In this document: one piece after another, positions 28,101 through 40,100 of the stretch
Layout of the letters: each line of letters opens with the position of its first letter
Numbering within the stretch: position 1 is the first letter of the stretch
Translations under genes and position numbers: made by a program
From: Eopsaltria australis
Taxonomy: Eukaryota; Chordata; Aves; Passeriformes; Petroicidae
Assembly: GCA_034509425.1 (NCBI GenBank)
Contig: JAVTVJ010000143.1
Coordinates: 1,736,001 to 1,800,000 of the forward strand
Direction of reading: 5' to 3'
DNA length: 64,000 bases
The notes under the pieces: generated by a model
Told to the model about the DNA's origin: nothing
Seen by the model: the letters and a program-made list of their open reading frames with translations, nothing else
Databases searched by the model: none

Positions 28101-31100
28101 TTTTTTTTTGTTTTTGCATACCTCTGGTCACAGGTAACTTGATTAATGGGCCCACATGGCTTGTATACCAAGCTTGATGGACAGCTGAATGCTGTATGAA
28201 AAAGAGACCAAAAAAAAGGATTAAAATTTAACAGCAGATGCATATTTTTTTTCAGAAAAAATTACTACAGCTTTGCCTTCTTCATCTGCAGCTTCTGTGA
28301 GAAAGGACCCCACTGGATTTTTGCGGACAGTAACCAGGTATTAGATATAAGAGGTTTTTAGTGAATAAAACACTAATTTCTACCATTTGTCACACACATT
28401 TTGAGTCCTGCAATACTTACAACATGTATTGTTGGTCCATCTTCTCCAGTCAATGCAGACACCTCTAGCAGCACACTCTGTAGCATATATCTCCAAACTG
28501 GAACACTGCATGGATTCATCATCTATGCGACATCCATCAAAAACACAGCCTTTGAAAAATGGTTCTGGTGGTATCACGGTATGACATTCTGCAAAAATCC
28601 TGCAGGCAGCAAAGAAAGCAATCCCCTGCTATGTTAATGAGCCTTTATACAACGTCTGTTCCTGTCAGACAACACTTTGCAGTTAATAGCATGTGACTCT
28701 GCTTCAGAAAGGAAGGTATTATGAGAAACAGAATCCTAGGAATGGCCAATAAGCTGGGAGGTAGATTCAGGAAAGATTAAGAAATCTGAAGTGCCTTTTT
28801 TTTCTTCTAAAGATGTCGATGGTCATAGTATTTCTCTATGTGTACACCATTTTTTAGCAGTTTGACACCAGAAATTTAGTCTAAAAGGCAACTGCACCAG
28901 ATTGAAAAAAAAATGAAAAAAGTAGTGGTAGAAAATTTGTACATAAAATAGCTCCAAACTTACTACTACTACAGAAAGCATGTATAAGAGGGCCTTTATA
29001 AGTAACTCGTCAGCCTACACAGGTACAGGAAATACTTCAGGAAACAAGCCTTTGTGCTTTGGAACTCCATGTTTTAGGTAAAATGTACAAAGAATGAAGG
29101 ACATTGGCTGTTTGTGCCTGCTCTCTTCACCTGCTTGATAACTGTGTTCTCTATGATTTGTACTGAAGACCCACTTCAAATTCAGAGTTCAGTCTTTGCT
29201 TAATGAGCATACTCTGGAAGTATTGCATCCAGGGACTATTGATTTTAGTGCTCGTGCCATGCAAGTCGTTAAGGCAGAGCAGTTTCTTTTGCAAAGGCCT
29301 TTTACTATATATATTCTGTCATTAAGATTACATTTTCAGCTATTATCACATGCTAAGGCTATAGCTGTTATTCTTCTTGCAAGATACTGAGACAGTTTTG
29401 TCTAGAAAAAATGAATTTGTTTTCTTACTCGCTCAAGATAAGCTTGCAGAGTGGAGGTGTTTGACATTGTGGCTTTGGTGCAGGTGTGGTTATAACTGGT
29501 GGTATTGGTACTCCATGGCACGACTTGTTGTTGTCAACAATCCAGTGATGAGCCATTTGGGGACAGGAGGAAATGATCTTACCACTTGGTAAGCGGCATT
29601 CATCTGCTTTATTGTTTGTACATGTTCCTGGAAGAGAGAAGCTGGGTAAGTCTCATAAGCCACATTAGAGATGCACAGTACATTCCTGGGCTGATATGTT
29701 TAGATGTGATGTGCTCATGAAATTCATATTTTGCCTTGCTTCATAGGGAGCACTTTCTCTAGTTATATGAACTTCAAACAAACAAATGCAAAACCCCAGC
29801 CCCAAAGAAATACTGAGCTTTTGACTTCCTACAGAAGTTGAAGAGCAGAACTGTACTCGTTTCCATTTACTACTGCTTAAAAATTGCTGTCAGTTGTAGG
29901 ACTGCATAGCCAGAGTGGGTGAGCAAAACCAACGTAGGGAGCGGAAAGAGGAGCCCCTCCAATCTGTGTGTCCTTCTTACCACATTGTCCTTCAGTGTTG
30001 TTGCCAAATTTGCTGTATGGGAGCTTCACAGAGAAAATCAGACCACTAAAGGTGATGACAGCACCAATTTCTTCTATTTCAACAATCATATTGATGCCAA
30101 GAGTGGAGAAAGAAATGCCATCTTTTTTGAAGCCTGGTTCAACAATTTTTTTGTTGAAGTACATCTGAATGCAGGGTTAAAAAAAACAAACCACCATGTC
30201 AGAATAAGCACTGCTTCTGCCTGATTGTTTTAAATAATATATTTTCTAATCTTCATAATTATGCATAACTCCATAGTCTTGTGCATCACATCCAGTGCCC
30301 ATTGGCATCCTAACAACAGCATATATTTGCATTGATATCTTAGCTTGTATTGCTCTATTGCTAAAATGTGATAATAATCTAAGTGGCCTCTACGTACTGT
30401 GTTTGTGCTGCTGTATGCTAATGCACAATATTCTATGCGTATAAATCCAAGTATTTTCATTGCAGCCCTCATGATTGTGTATCAGAAACATTTTTGATAT
30501 AGAAATGAATGGTAGTTTTCTTTAACTACAGAAATATCCCTGCCATTATTATGTAATAACTGTGCCAGATAATCACATCATCCCTATATTACATAGTAAT
30601 TGACATAGGAGGAATTGTCTGAATTCAAAATGAAGTCAAATGTCCTTAGTACCAGTTTCATGTAGTGATTGTATTTATTTGTTAATCTTTTCAATTTGTA
30701 GCCAGTATCTTTTATGAGCTAATAAAGGTAAACATATTTGCCTAATAGTTTTTTGTCAGAAGTTATTCTCCAACTCTCTTCTCACTGAATCAGGCTAAAG
30801 CATGAGTTGAAATTTTCCGTTACTGTTTGCTTTCACTGGGAATCACTGGAACCAACATGTGTTTCCAACTGAGAGTGCCTATTCAGACAAACTTTTCTCC
30901 CTTTCTATTAGAGAATTAGTTGATTCTCTAATCAAGTCATAGATTCTCCAGTGTAAGAGTGGGATCGACTCTTCATTTTCGTTGGTTTGCTAACACTACT
31001 TTGCGTCAATGAAGATGAGGTGACAGTCTAAGTCACCCCTTTTCTTCAGCTATACCTTTCTTCACAGTAGGAAGTTGAAGGGGGAATCATGTCAGGGCTG

Positions 31101-34100
31101 TGTGGTGCCTGAAGTTCCTTATGTAGAAAAAGCAGTCCCTAGTCATCCAGCAGATAATGAATACATATCCATCTTCCCCCCGTAGAGAAGAAACCTGCTT
31201 GCAATTTGAATCTGTGTTTCTTCAAGATGTATATGGCACAATGTACCGGTTTTCATGAAATGCAAATTTTGTTCTTAGCATTCAGTGCAATCTTTTTTCC
31301 CCCCCCAATGATACCCTCTACCCTGATCACCTCCATGATGTGACATTCTTACAGACTCTGCCTCAGAATAGCATCAGTAAAGCTTATAGACACTATTTCT
31401 TTTTTGCAAAAATAGCAAAAAAATTATTTACCACATTGGTCATCACACCATTCATGAGTTCACGAGTCAGCATCACTTCTGCAGATTTGTAGAAAATAAG
31501 AATGGATTTAGGGCAGGAGAGCCCATCTTTTGCATCGCAGTAATAATTGTCAATGTAAACACGGAAGTTGTCGTATCTAGGAACAATCTGTTTCACCAGG
31601 ACATAAGTGCAGTTTTCAAGGAAGGTATAATAGGTTCCATCAAAAGTAATGTAATGAGGATCACCCCATCCACTACACACACCTGGTACAGAGAAAATAT
31701 TTGGAAGATTAATATGAGAATTTATGTTGAAGAAAATTTAAAAAATGAAGATATTGCAATTTACAGAGCAACCCTAAGAAATGAAAATGCCCATATAATC
31801 TGTGTAAAGCTTGGCTTTTTTTTTCAAAAAATGTTATTCCTGAATTTATTGGTGCTTACATTGACACTCATATCGGTAACAGCATCCATTTTCATCAGGT
31901 ACCAGCATTGGTGGATATTTGTTTGCACAGGTAATTTCCTTTACAGGTGGGCAGTGGGTTGGTACTACATCTATATTGTTGTCTCCATTACAGATGACTT
32001 CTGTACAGTTGGATAATTTAAATCTTTCTCCTGGCTGCAAAATGAAGAAAAAGTTTTTGTCAAAAACTCGGTAAACAGCTATAACCTTTACTCCTCCTTT
32101 TAGATTTATGCTATAATGTTTCCAGGAATGGTGGCGTTGGAAATGAGATTAGTACATATTACTTCTCTTCAATTTGTGGTATTAATGATTTTTAATGGTG
32201 ACTAGAGATATTCAAAATTCTGACTATGTTATGGGGGATAGAAAATGCTTACTTTTATAAAACTGAAACAAAGACTAAAATGAAAATCTTCACTAAAAGT
32301 AAAAGCTGTAAATATTCTACAGGATTTTTTAAAAATCTAAAATGAGGTGGGAAGTTTAACTACACTTGTTTCTTCTGCATAAGGAACTCTTCTGGGGCTT
32401 GCGGGGACACAATCTAGGTTACAGGAACTGATCTCCTCTATACTACATATTGTGTACTTCAAGTTTAACAGAGAAAAATCACCAAAAAATTTAAAGAAGT
32501 ATAGATAAAAGGGCAGGAGAGCAGAAACAGATGTAAGGCTTTTCTGTATCTTAAATGTTTCCCTCTAGTGAAAAAATAAGATCCACAAGAAAACTCCTTC
32601 CATTACATCACTGAGAAGATACTTTTACATATGCAACACATCAGAGTTTTACTAAAAATAAAGTAACAAGAAAAGAATAGCTTAACTCGCTTTATCAGTA
32701 TAAAAACTGAAATTCAGAAAAAGGAAAATTCAAATATTATGTCCAATATATTGGCCATCATTAGCAAAATAATTAACACAATAAGCACATATAAGGTTTA
32801 AAGCCTGCAATCTGTTCCAAACTGGTTACCACCAAAACAACAATACTATTTCAGCAGTCAAAAAATAAATCCGAAACTACATACTTGTAATGGAGGGTAC
32901 ATAGTGGAAACACAACCGTGAAAAACAGCACTTGTAGAAGTGGGAGGCAGAGGAACTGATGTTGTTATTGTAGACCACTCAGAGGAAGTAGTGGTTGGTG
33001 GAGCAGTGACGGAACAATTCACAGTGTGTCGTTCAATATTGCATGATGGGTTACAGATGGCATAAAACCTACAACCTTCACCATCCATCCTGTTGTAAAT
33101 CAAGTCACCTGTAGAAAAAGAAGCATAAAGAAATATTAAAACATAAACAAAAATCTTTTAAAAGGAGAAAGGCAAGAAAAAGTTTCAAAAAAATAAAAGA
33201 AACATGATGAAAATTAAAAAATTGACAAAACAAAAAATCAGAAATAAACCAGAAAATTCAAAAAACACAAAACTAACCAGGTGAATAAATAACATCGCCG
33301 ATCTTACAGAAACATGGTGTAGATAAAGTGGGAGGGGGAGGTGTAGCGGAGGAAGATTCGCTGTGGGTAAAAATGACAGGTGAGCTAGTGGTGGTAGTGG
33401 GGCTGAGGATCGAACAATTGTAGTTGGGCGTGCAGCAGAGCACGCGGATCCTGTAGTTGAGGCACATCTTGAATTTGCCCATCTGGTCCTCGTTCTTGCA
33501 CACCAGTCCAAAGTTGACGTCACACTGCACCACCTGTCCCACGTGTTGGATGGCAACGTCAGGGTAGTCCTCCGCCCGGCACTCGATCTGCTTTGGGTGC
33601 CGGCAGACTCGCTTGCCGGCGGCGCGGATGTGCTGGTAGGTTTCAAAGTCTCCCTGGTTGGGCCCGGAGGAGGGGAAGTCTACATCGAACCATTCGCTCC
33701 AGGTGCAGACTTCCGGTTCACAAGTGGTGGTGGTGGTGGACGTGGTGGTGGTGGTGATTTCTGGACGTGCTAGACGGTGGTGGGGGCTGGTGGTGCTGCT
33801 GGAAGTGGTGATTTCTGTGGAGGTGGGACTGGTGGTGGTGGAGACGATGGGGACTGAGCAGTTGTAGTTGGGCGTGCAGCAGAGCACGCGGATCCTGTAG
33901 TTGAGGCACATCTTGAATTTGCCCGTCTGGTCCTCGTTCTTGCACACCAGTCCAAAGTTGACGTCACACTGCACCACCTGTCCCACGTGTTGGATGGCAA
34001 CGTCAGGGTAGTCCTCCGCCCGGCACTCGATCTGCTTTGGGTGCTGGCAGACTCGCTTGCCGGCGGCGCGGATGTGCTGGTAGGTTTCAAAGTCTCCCTG

Positions 34101-37100
34101 GTTGGGCCCGGAGGAGGGGAAGTCTACATCGAACCATTCGCTCCAGGTGCAGACTTCCGGCTCACAAGTGGTGGTGGTGGTGGATGTGGTGGTGGTGGTG
34201 GGGGAGGACGTGCTAGACGGTGTCGGTGTGGGGCTGGTGGTGCTGCTGGAAGTGGTGATTTCTGTGGAGGTGGGACTTGTGGTGGTGTGGATGTAGGGCG
34301 TAGAGGTGGAGGTGGTGACTGTGGTGGAGGATGGGATTGTTGTGCTCATGGTGGTGGTGGTGGTGGGGCTGGTGCTGGGCGAGACGAAGGGGACTGAGCA
34401 GTTGTAGTTGGGCGTGCAGCAGAGCACGCGGATCCTGTAGTTGAGGCACATCTTGAATTTGCCCGTCTGGTCCTCGTTCTTGCACACCAGTCCAAAGTTG
34501 ACGTCACACTGCACCACCTGTCCCACGTGTTGGATGGCAACGTCAGGGTAGTCCTCCGCCCGGCACTCGATCTGCTTTGGGTGCCGGCAGACTCGCTTGC
34601 CGGCGGCGCGGATGTGCTGGTAGGTTTCAAAGTCTCCCTGGTTGGGCCCCGAGGAGGGGAAGTCTACATCGAACCATTCGCTCCAGGTGCAGACTTCCGG
34701 TTCACAAGTGGTGGTGGTGGTGGACGTGGTGGTGGTGATGGGGGAGGACGTGCTAGACGGTGTTGGCATGGGGCTGGTGGTGCTGCTGGAAGTGGTGATT
34801 TCTGTGGAGGTGGGACTTGTGGTGGTGTGGATGTAGGGCGTAGAGGTGGAGGTGGTGACTGTGGTGGAGGATGGGATTGTTGTGCTCATGGTGGTGGTGG
34901 TGGTGGGGCTGGTGCTGGGCGAGACGAAGGGGACTGAGCAGTTGTAGTTGGGCGTGCAGCAGAGCACGCGGATCCTGTAGTTGAGGCACATCTTGAATTT
35001 GCCCGTCTGGTCCTCGTTCTTGCACACCAGTCCAAAGTTGACGTCACACTGCACCACCTGTCCCACGTGTTGGATGGCAACGTCAGGGTAGTCCTCCGCC
35101 CGGCACTCGATCTGCTTTGGGTGCTGGCAGACTCGCTTGCCGGCGGCGCGGATGTGCTGGTAGGTTTCAAAGTCTCCCTGGTTGGGCCCGGAGGAGGGGA
35201 AGTCTACATCGAACCATTCGCTCCAGGTGCAGACTTCCGGCTCACAAGTGGTGGTGGTGGTGGATGTGGTGGTGGTGGTGGGGGAGGACGTGCTAGACGG
35301 TGTCGGTGTGGGGCTGGTGGTGCTGCTGGAAGTGGTGATTTCTGTGGAGGTGGGACTCGTGGTGCTGATGGGGATGGGGACCAAGCAGTTGTAGTTGGGC
35401 GTGCAGCAGAGCACGCGGATCCTGTAGTTGAGGCACATCTTGAATTTGCCCGTCTGGTCCTCGTTCTTGCACACCAGTCCAAAGTTGACGTCACACTGCA
35501 CCACCTGTCCCACGTGTTGGATGGCAACGTCAGGGTAGTCCTCCGCCCGGCACTCGATCTGCTTTGGGTGCCGGCAGACTCGCTTGCCGGCGGCGCGGAT
35601 GTGCTGGTAGGTTTCAAAGTCTCCCTGGTTGGGCCCCGAGGAGGGGAAGTCTACATCGAACCATTCGCTCCAGGTGCAGACTTCCGGTTCACAAGTGGTG
35701 GTGGTGGTGGACGTGGTGGTGGTGATGGGGGAGGACGTGCTAGACGGTGTTGGCATGGGGCTGGTGGTGCTGCTGGAAGTGGTGATTTCTGTGGAGGTGG
35801 GACTTGTGGTGGTGTGGATGTAGGGCGTAGAGGTGGAGGTGGTGACTGTGGTGGAGGATGGGATTGTTGTGCTCATGGTGGTGGTGGTGGTGGGGCTGGT
35901 GCTGGGCGAGACGAAGGGGACTGAGCAGTTGTAGTTGGGCGTGCAGCAGAGCACGCGGATCCTGTAGTTGAGGCACATCTTGAATTTGCCCGTCTGGTCC
36001 TCGTTCTTGCACACCAGTCCAAAGTTGACGTCACACTGCACCACCTGTCCCACGTGTTGGATGGCAACGTCAGGGTAGTCCTCCGCCCGGCACTCGATCT
36101 GCTTTGCGGTGCCGGCAGACTCGCTTGCGCGCGGCGCGGGTATGTGCCTTGTAGTTTCAAAGTCTCCCTGGTTGGGGCCCCCGAGGAGGGAAGTCTACAT
36201 CGAACCATTCGCTCCAGTGGGCAGACTTCCGGTTCACAAGTGGTGGTGGTGGTGGACGTAGGTGGTGGTGCATGGGCGAGACGTGCACTAGACGGTGTTG
36301 GGCATGGGGCTGGTGGGGCTGCTGGAAGTGGTGATTTCTGTGGAGGTGGGACTGGTGGTGGTGTGGATCTTAGGGCGTAGAGGTGGACGGTGGTGACTGT
36401 GGTGGAGGATGGCATTGTTGTGCTCATGGTGGTGCTGTGCGTGGTGGGGCTGGTGCTGGGCGAGACGAAGGGGACTGAGCAGTTGTAGTTGGGCGTGCAG
36501 CAGAGCACGCGGATCCTGTAGTTGAGGCACATCTTGAATGTGCCCGTCTGGTCCTCGTTCTTGCACACCAGTCCAAAGTTGACGTCACACTGCACCACCT
36601 GTCCCACGTGTTGGATGGCAACGTCAGGGTAGTCCTCCGCCCGGCACTCGATCTGCTTTGGGTGCTGGCAGACTCGCTTGCCGGCGGCGCGGATGTGCTG
36701 GTAGGTTTCAAAGTCTCCCTGGTTGGGCCCCGAGGAGGGGAAGTCTACATCGAACCATTCGCTCCAGGTGCAGACTTCCGGCTCACAAGTGGTGGTGGTG
36801 GTGGATGTGGTGGTGGTGGTGGTGGGGACTGGGGTGGTGGTCGCGCTGCTGGAGATGTTGTCCACAACGATGGTGGATGTCGTGGTCGTTGTCGGTGTGG
36901 TGGTGGTGGGGTGGGTGGTGGTGGAGACGATGGGGACCGAGCAGTTGTAGTTGGGCGTGCAGCAGAGCACGCGGATCCTGTAGTTGAGGCACATCTTGAA
37001 TTTGCCCGTCTGGTCCTCGTTCTTGCACACCAGTCCAAAGTTGACGTCACACTGCACAACCTGTCCCACGTGTTGGATGGCAACGTCAGGGTAGTCCTCC

Positions 37101-40100
37101 GCCCGGCACTCGATCTGCTTTGGGTGCCGGCAGACTCGCTTGCCAGCGGCGCGGATGTGCTGGTAGGTTTCAAAGTCTCCCTGGTTGGGCCCCGAGGAGG
37201 GGAAGTCTACATCGAACCATTCGCTCCAGGTGCAGACTTCCGGTTCACAAGTGGTGGTGGTGGTGGACGTGGTGGTGGTGGTGATTTCTGTGGTGGTGGT
37301 GGTGGTGGGGACTGGGGTGGTGGTCGGGCTGCTGGAGATGTTTTCCACAACGATGGTAGATGTCGTGGTCGTTGTCGGTGTGGTGGTGGTGGGGTGGGTG
37401 GTGGTGGAGACGAAGGGGACTGAGCAGTTGTAGTTGGGCGTGCAGCAGAGCACGCGGATCCTGTAGTTGAGGCACATCTTGAATTTGCCCGTCTGGTCCT
37501 CGTTCTTGCACACCAGTCCAAAGTTGACGTCACACTGCACCACCTGTCCCACGTGTTGGATGGCAACGACAGGGTAGTCCTCCGCCCGCACTCGACCTGC
37601 TTTGGGTGCTTGCGACTCGCTTTGCCGCGCCGATGCCAGGAAAGGTTTCAAAGTCTCCTGGTTGGGCTCCCCGAGGAGGGGAAGTCTACATCGAACCATT
37701 CGCTCCAGGTGCAGACTTCCGGCTCACAAGTGGTGGTGGTGGTGGATGTGGTGGTGGTGGTGGGGGAGGACGTGCTAGACGGTGTAGGAATGGGGCTGGT
37801 GGTGCTGCTGGAAGTGGTGATTTCTGTGGAGGTGGGACTCGTGGTGCTGATGGGGTTGGGGACCAAGCAGTTGTAGTTGGGCGTGCAGCAGAGCACGCGG
37901 ATCCTGTAGTTGAGGCACATCTTGAATTTGCCCGTCTGGTCCTCGTTCTTGCACACCAGTCCAAAGTTGACGTCACACTGCACCACCTGTCCCACGTGTT
38001 GGATGGCAACGCCAGGCAGTCCTCCCGCCTCGCACTCCCGCTTGGTGCCGGTAGATCAAGCACGGGGCGCGCCGATGTGCTGGTAAGTTTCAAAGTCTCC
38101 TGCTGGGCCCCGGAAAGCCCACATCAACCATTCTCCAGGTGCAGACTCCGGGGTTCACGCGGTGGTGGTGGTGGACGGGTGGTGGGTGCAGATGGGAGGA
38201 CGCGGCAGATGCGCGCCAGTATTGGGGCTGGTGGTGCTGCTGGGCATGGTGAGGATTTCTGGTAGGGAGGTGGGACTTGTGGTGGTGTGGATGTAGGGCG
38301 GAGAGGTGGAGGTGGTGACTGTGGTGGAGGATGGGATTGTTGTGCTCATGGTGGTGGTGGTGGTGGGGCTGGTGCTGGGCGAGACGAAGGGGACTGAGCA
38401 GTTGTAGTTGGGCGTGCAGCAGAGCACGCGGATCCTGTAGTTGAGGCACATCTTGAATTTGCCCGTCTGGTCCTCGTTCTTGCACACCAGTCCAAAGTTG
38501 ACGTCACACTGCACCACCTGTCCCACGTGTTGGATGGCAACGTCAGGGTAGTCCTCTGCCCGGCACTCGATCTCCTTTGGGTGCCGGCAGACTCGCTTGC
38601 CGGCGGCGCGGATGTGCTGGTAGGTTTCAAAGTCTCCCTGGTTGGGCCCCGAGGAGGGGAAGTCTACATCGAACCATTCGCTCCAGGTGCAGACTTCCGG
38701 CTCACAAGTGGTGGTGGTGGTGGACGTGGTGGTGGTGATGGGGGAGGACGTGCTAGACGGTGTTGGCATGGGGCTGGTGGTGCTGCTGGAAGTGGTGATT
38801 TCTGTGGAGGTGGGACTTGTGGTGGTGTGGATGTAGGGCGTAGAGGTGGAGGTGGTGACTGTGGTGGAGGATGGGATTGTTGTGCTCATGGTGGTGGTGG
38901 TGGTGGGGCTGGTGCTGGGCGAGACGAAGGGGACTGAGCAGTTGTAGTTGGGCGTGCAGCAGAGCACGCGGATCCTGTAGTTGAGGCACATCTTGAATTT
39001 GCCCGTCTGGTCCTCGTTCTTGCACACCAGTCCAAAGTTGACGTCACACTGCACCACCTGTCCCACGTGTTGGATGGCAACGTCAGGGTAGTCCTCCGCC
39101 CGGCACTCGATCTGCTTTGGGTGCTGGCAGACTCGCTTGCCGGCGGCGCGGATGTGCTGGTAGGTTTCAAAGTCTCCCTGGTTGGGCCCGGAGGAGGGGA
39201 AGTCTACATCGAACCATTCGCTCCAGGTGCAGACTTCCGGCTCACAAGTGGTGGTGGTGGTGGATGTGGTGGTGGTGGTGGTGGGGACTGGGGTGGTGGT
39301 CGCGCTGCTGGAGATGTTGTCCACAACGATGGTGGATGTCGTGGTCGTTGTCGGTGTGGTGGTGGTGGGGTGGGTGGTGGTGGAGACGATGGGGACCGAG
39401 CAGTTGTAGTTGGGCGTGCAGCAGAGCACGCGGATCCTGTAGTTGAGGCACATCTTGAATTTGCCCGTCTGGTCCTCGTTCTTGCACACCAGTCCAAAGT
39501 TGACGTCACACTGCACAACCTGTCCCACGTGTTGGATGGCAACGTCAGGTAACCCTCCTCGCACTCGACATCTGCTTGGTGCCGCAGACCCCGCTTGCCA
39601 CGCGCTGATGTGCTGGTAGGTTTCCAAAGTCTCCCTGGTTGGGCCCCGAGGAGGGGAAGTCTACATCGAACCATTCGCTCCAGGTGCAGACTTCCGGCTC
39701 ACAAGTGGTGGTGGTGGTGGACGTGGTGGTGGTGATGGGGGAGGACGTGCTAGACGGTGTTGGCATGGGGCTGGTGGTGCTGCTGGAAGTGGTGATTTCT
39801 GTGGAGGTGGGACTTGTGGTGGTGTGGATGTAGGCTTAGAGGTGGGAGGGGTGGTGACTGCGGTGGAGATGGGGATTGCTGTGCTCATGGTGGTGGTGGT
39901 GGTAGCTGGCGCTGGGCGACGGCGGGGACTGAGCAGTTGTAGTTAGCGCAGCAGCAGAGCACGCTGATCCTGTAGTTGAGGTACACTTGAATTTGCCCGT
40001 CTGGTTCCTCGCTCTGCACACCAGTTCAAAGTTGACGGCCACACTGCACCACAATTCGGCCCCACGTTGGATGGCAACGCCAGTAGTCCTCCTACCTCGC

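Larger units (their letters stand above)
27231..28287. repeat. Tandem duplication of about 0.5 kb within the gene (two copies)
   Basis: Copy b spans 27231-27779 (549 bp) and copy a 27780-28287 (508 bp), head to tail. They are nearly identical, including introns, apart from three gaps in copy a of about 14, 15 and 13 bp (near 27804, 27957 and 28025) and a small poly-T difference. The left edge falls at the last base of exon 38, so copy a has no splice donor for that exon. Confidence 0.88.

Noticed and set aside
35067..35924. Long plus-strand open frame (285 codons) and several more of 60-270 codons across 33.5-41.2 kb
   Set aside because: They are mirror frames of the GC-rich CysD array. They repeat with each unit, are full of Gly/Val runs from GGT repeats and have no domain of their own.
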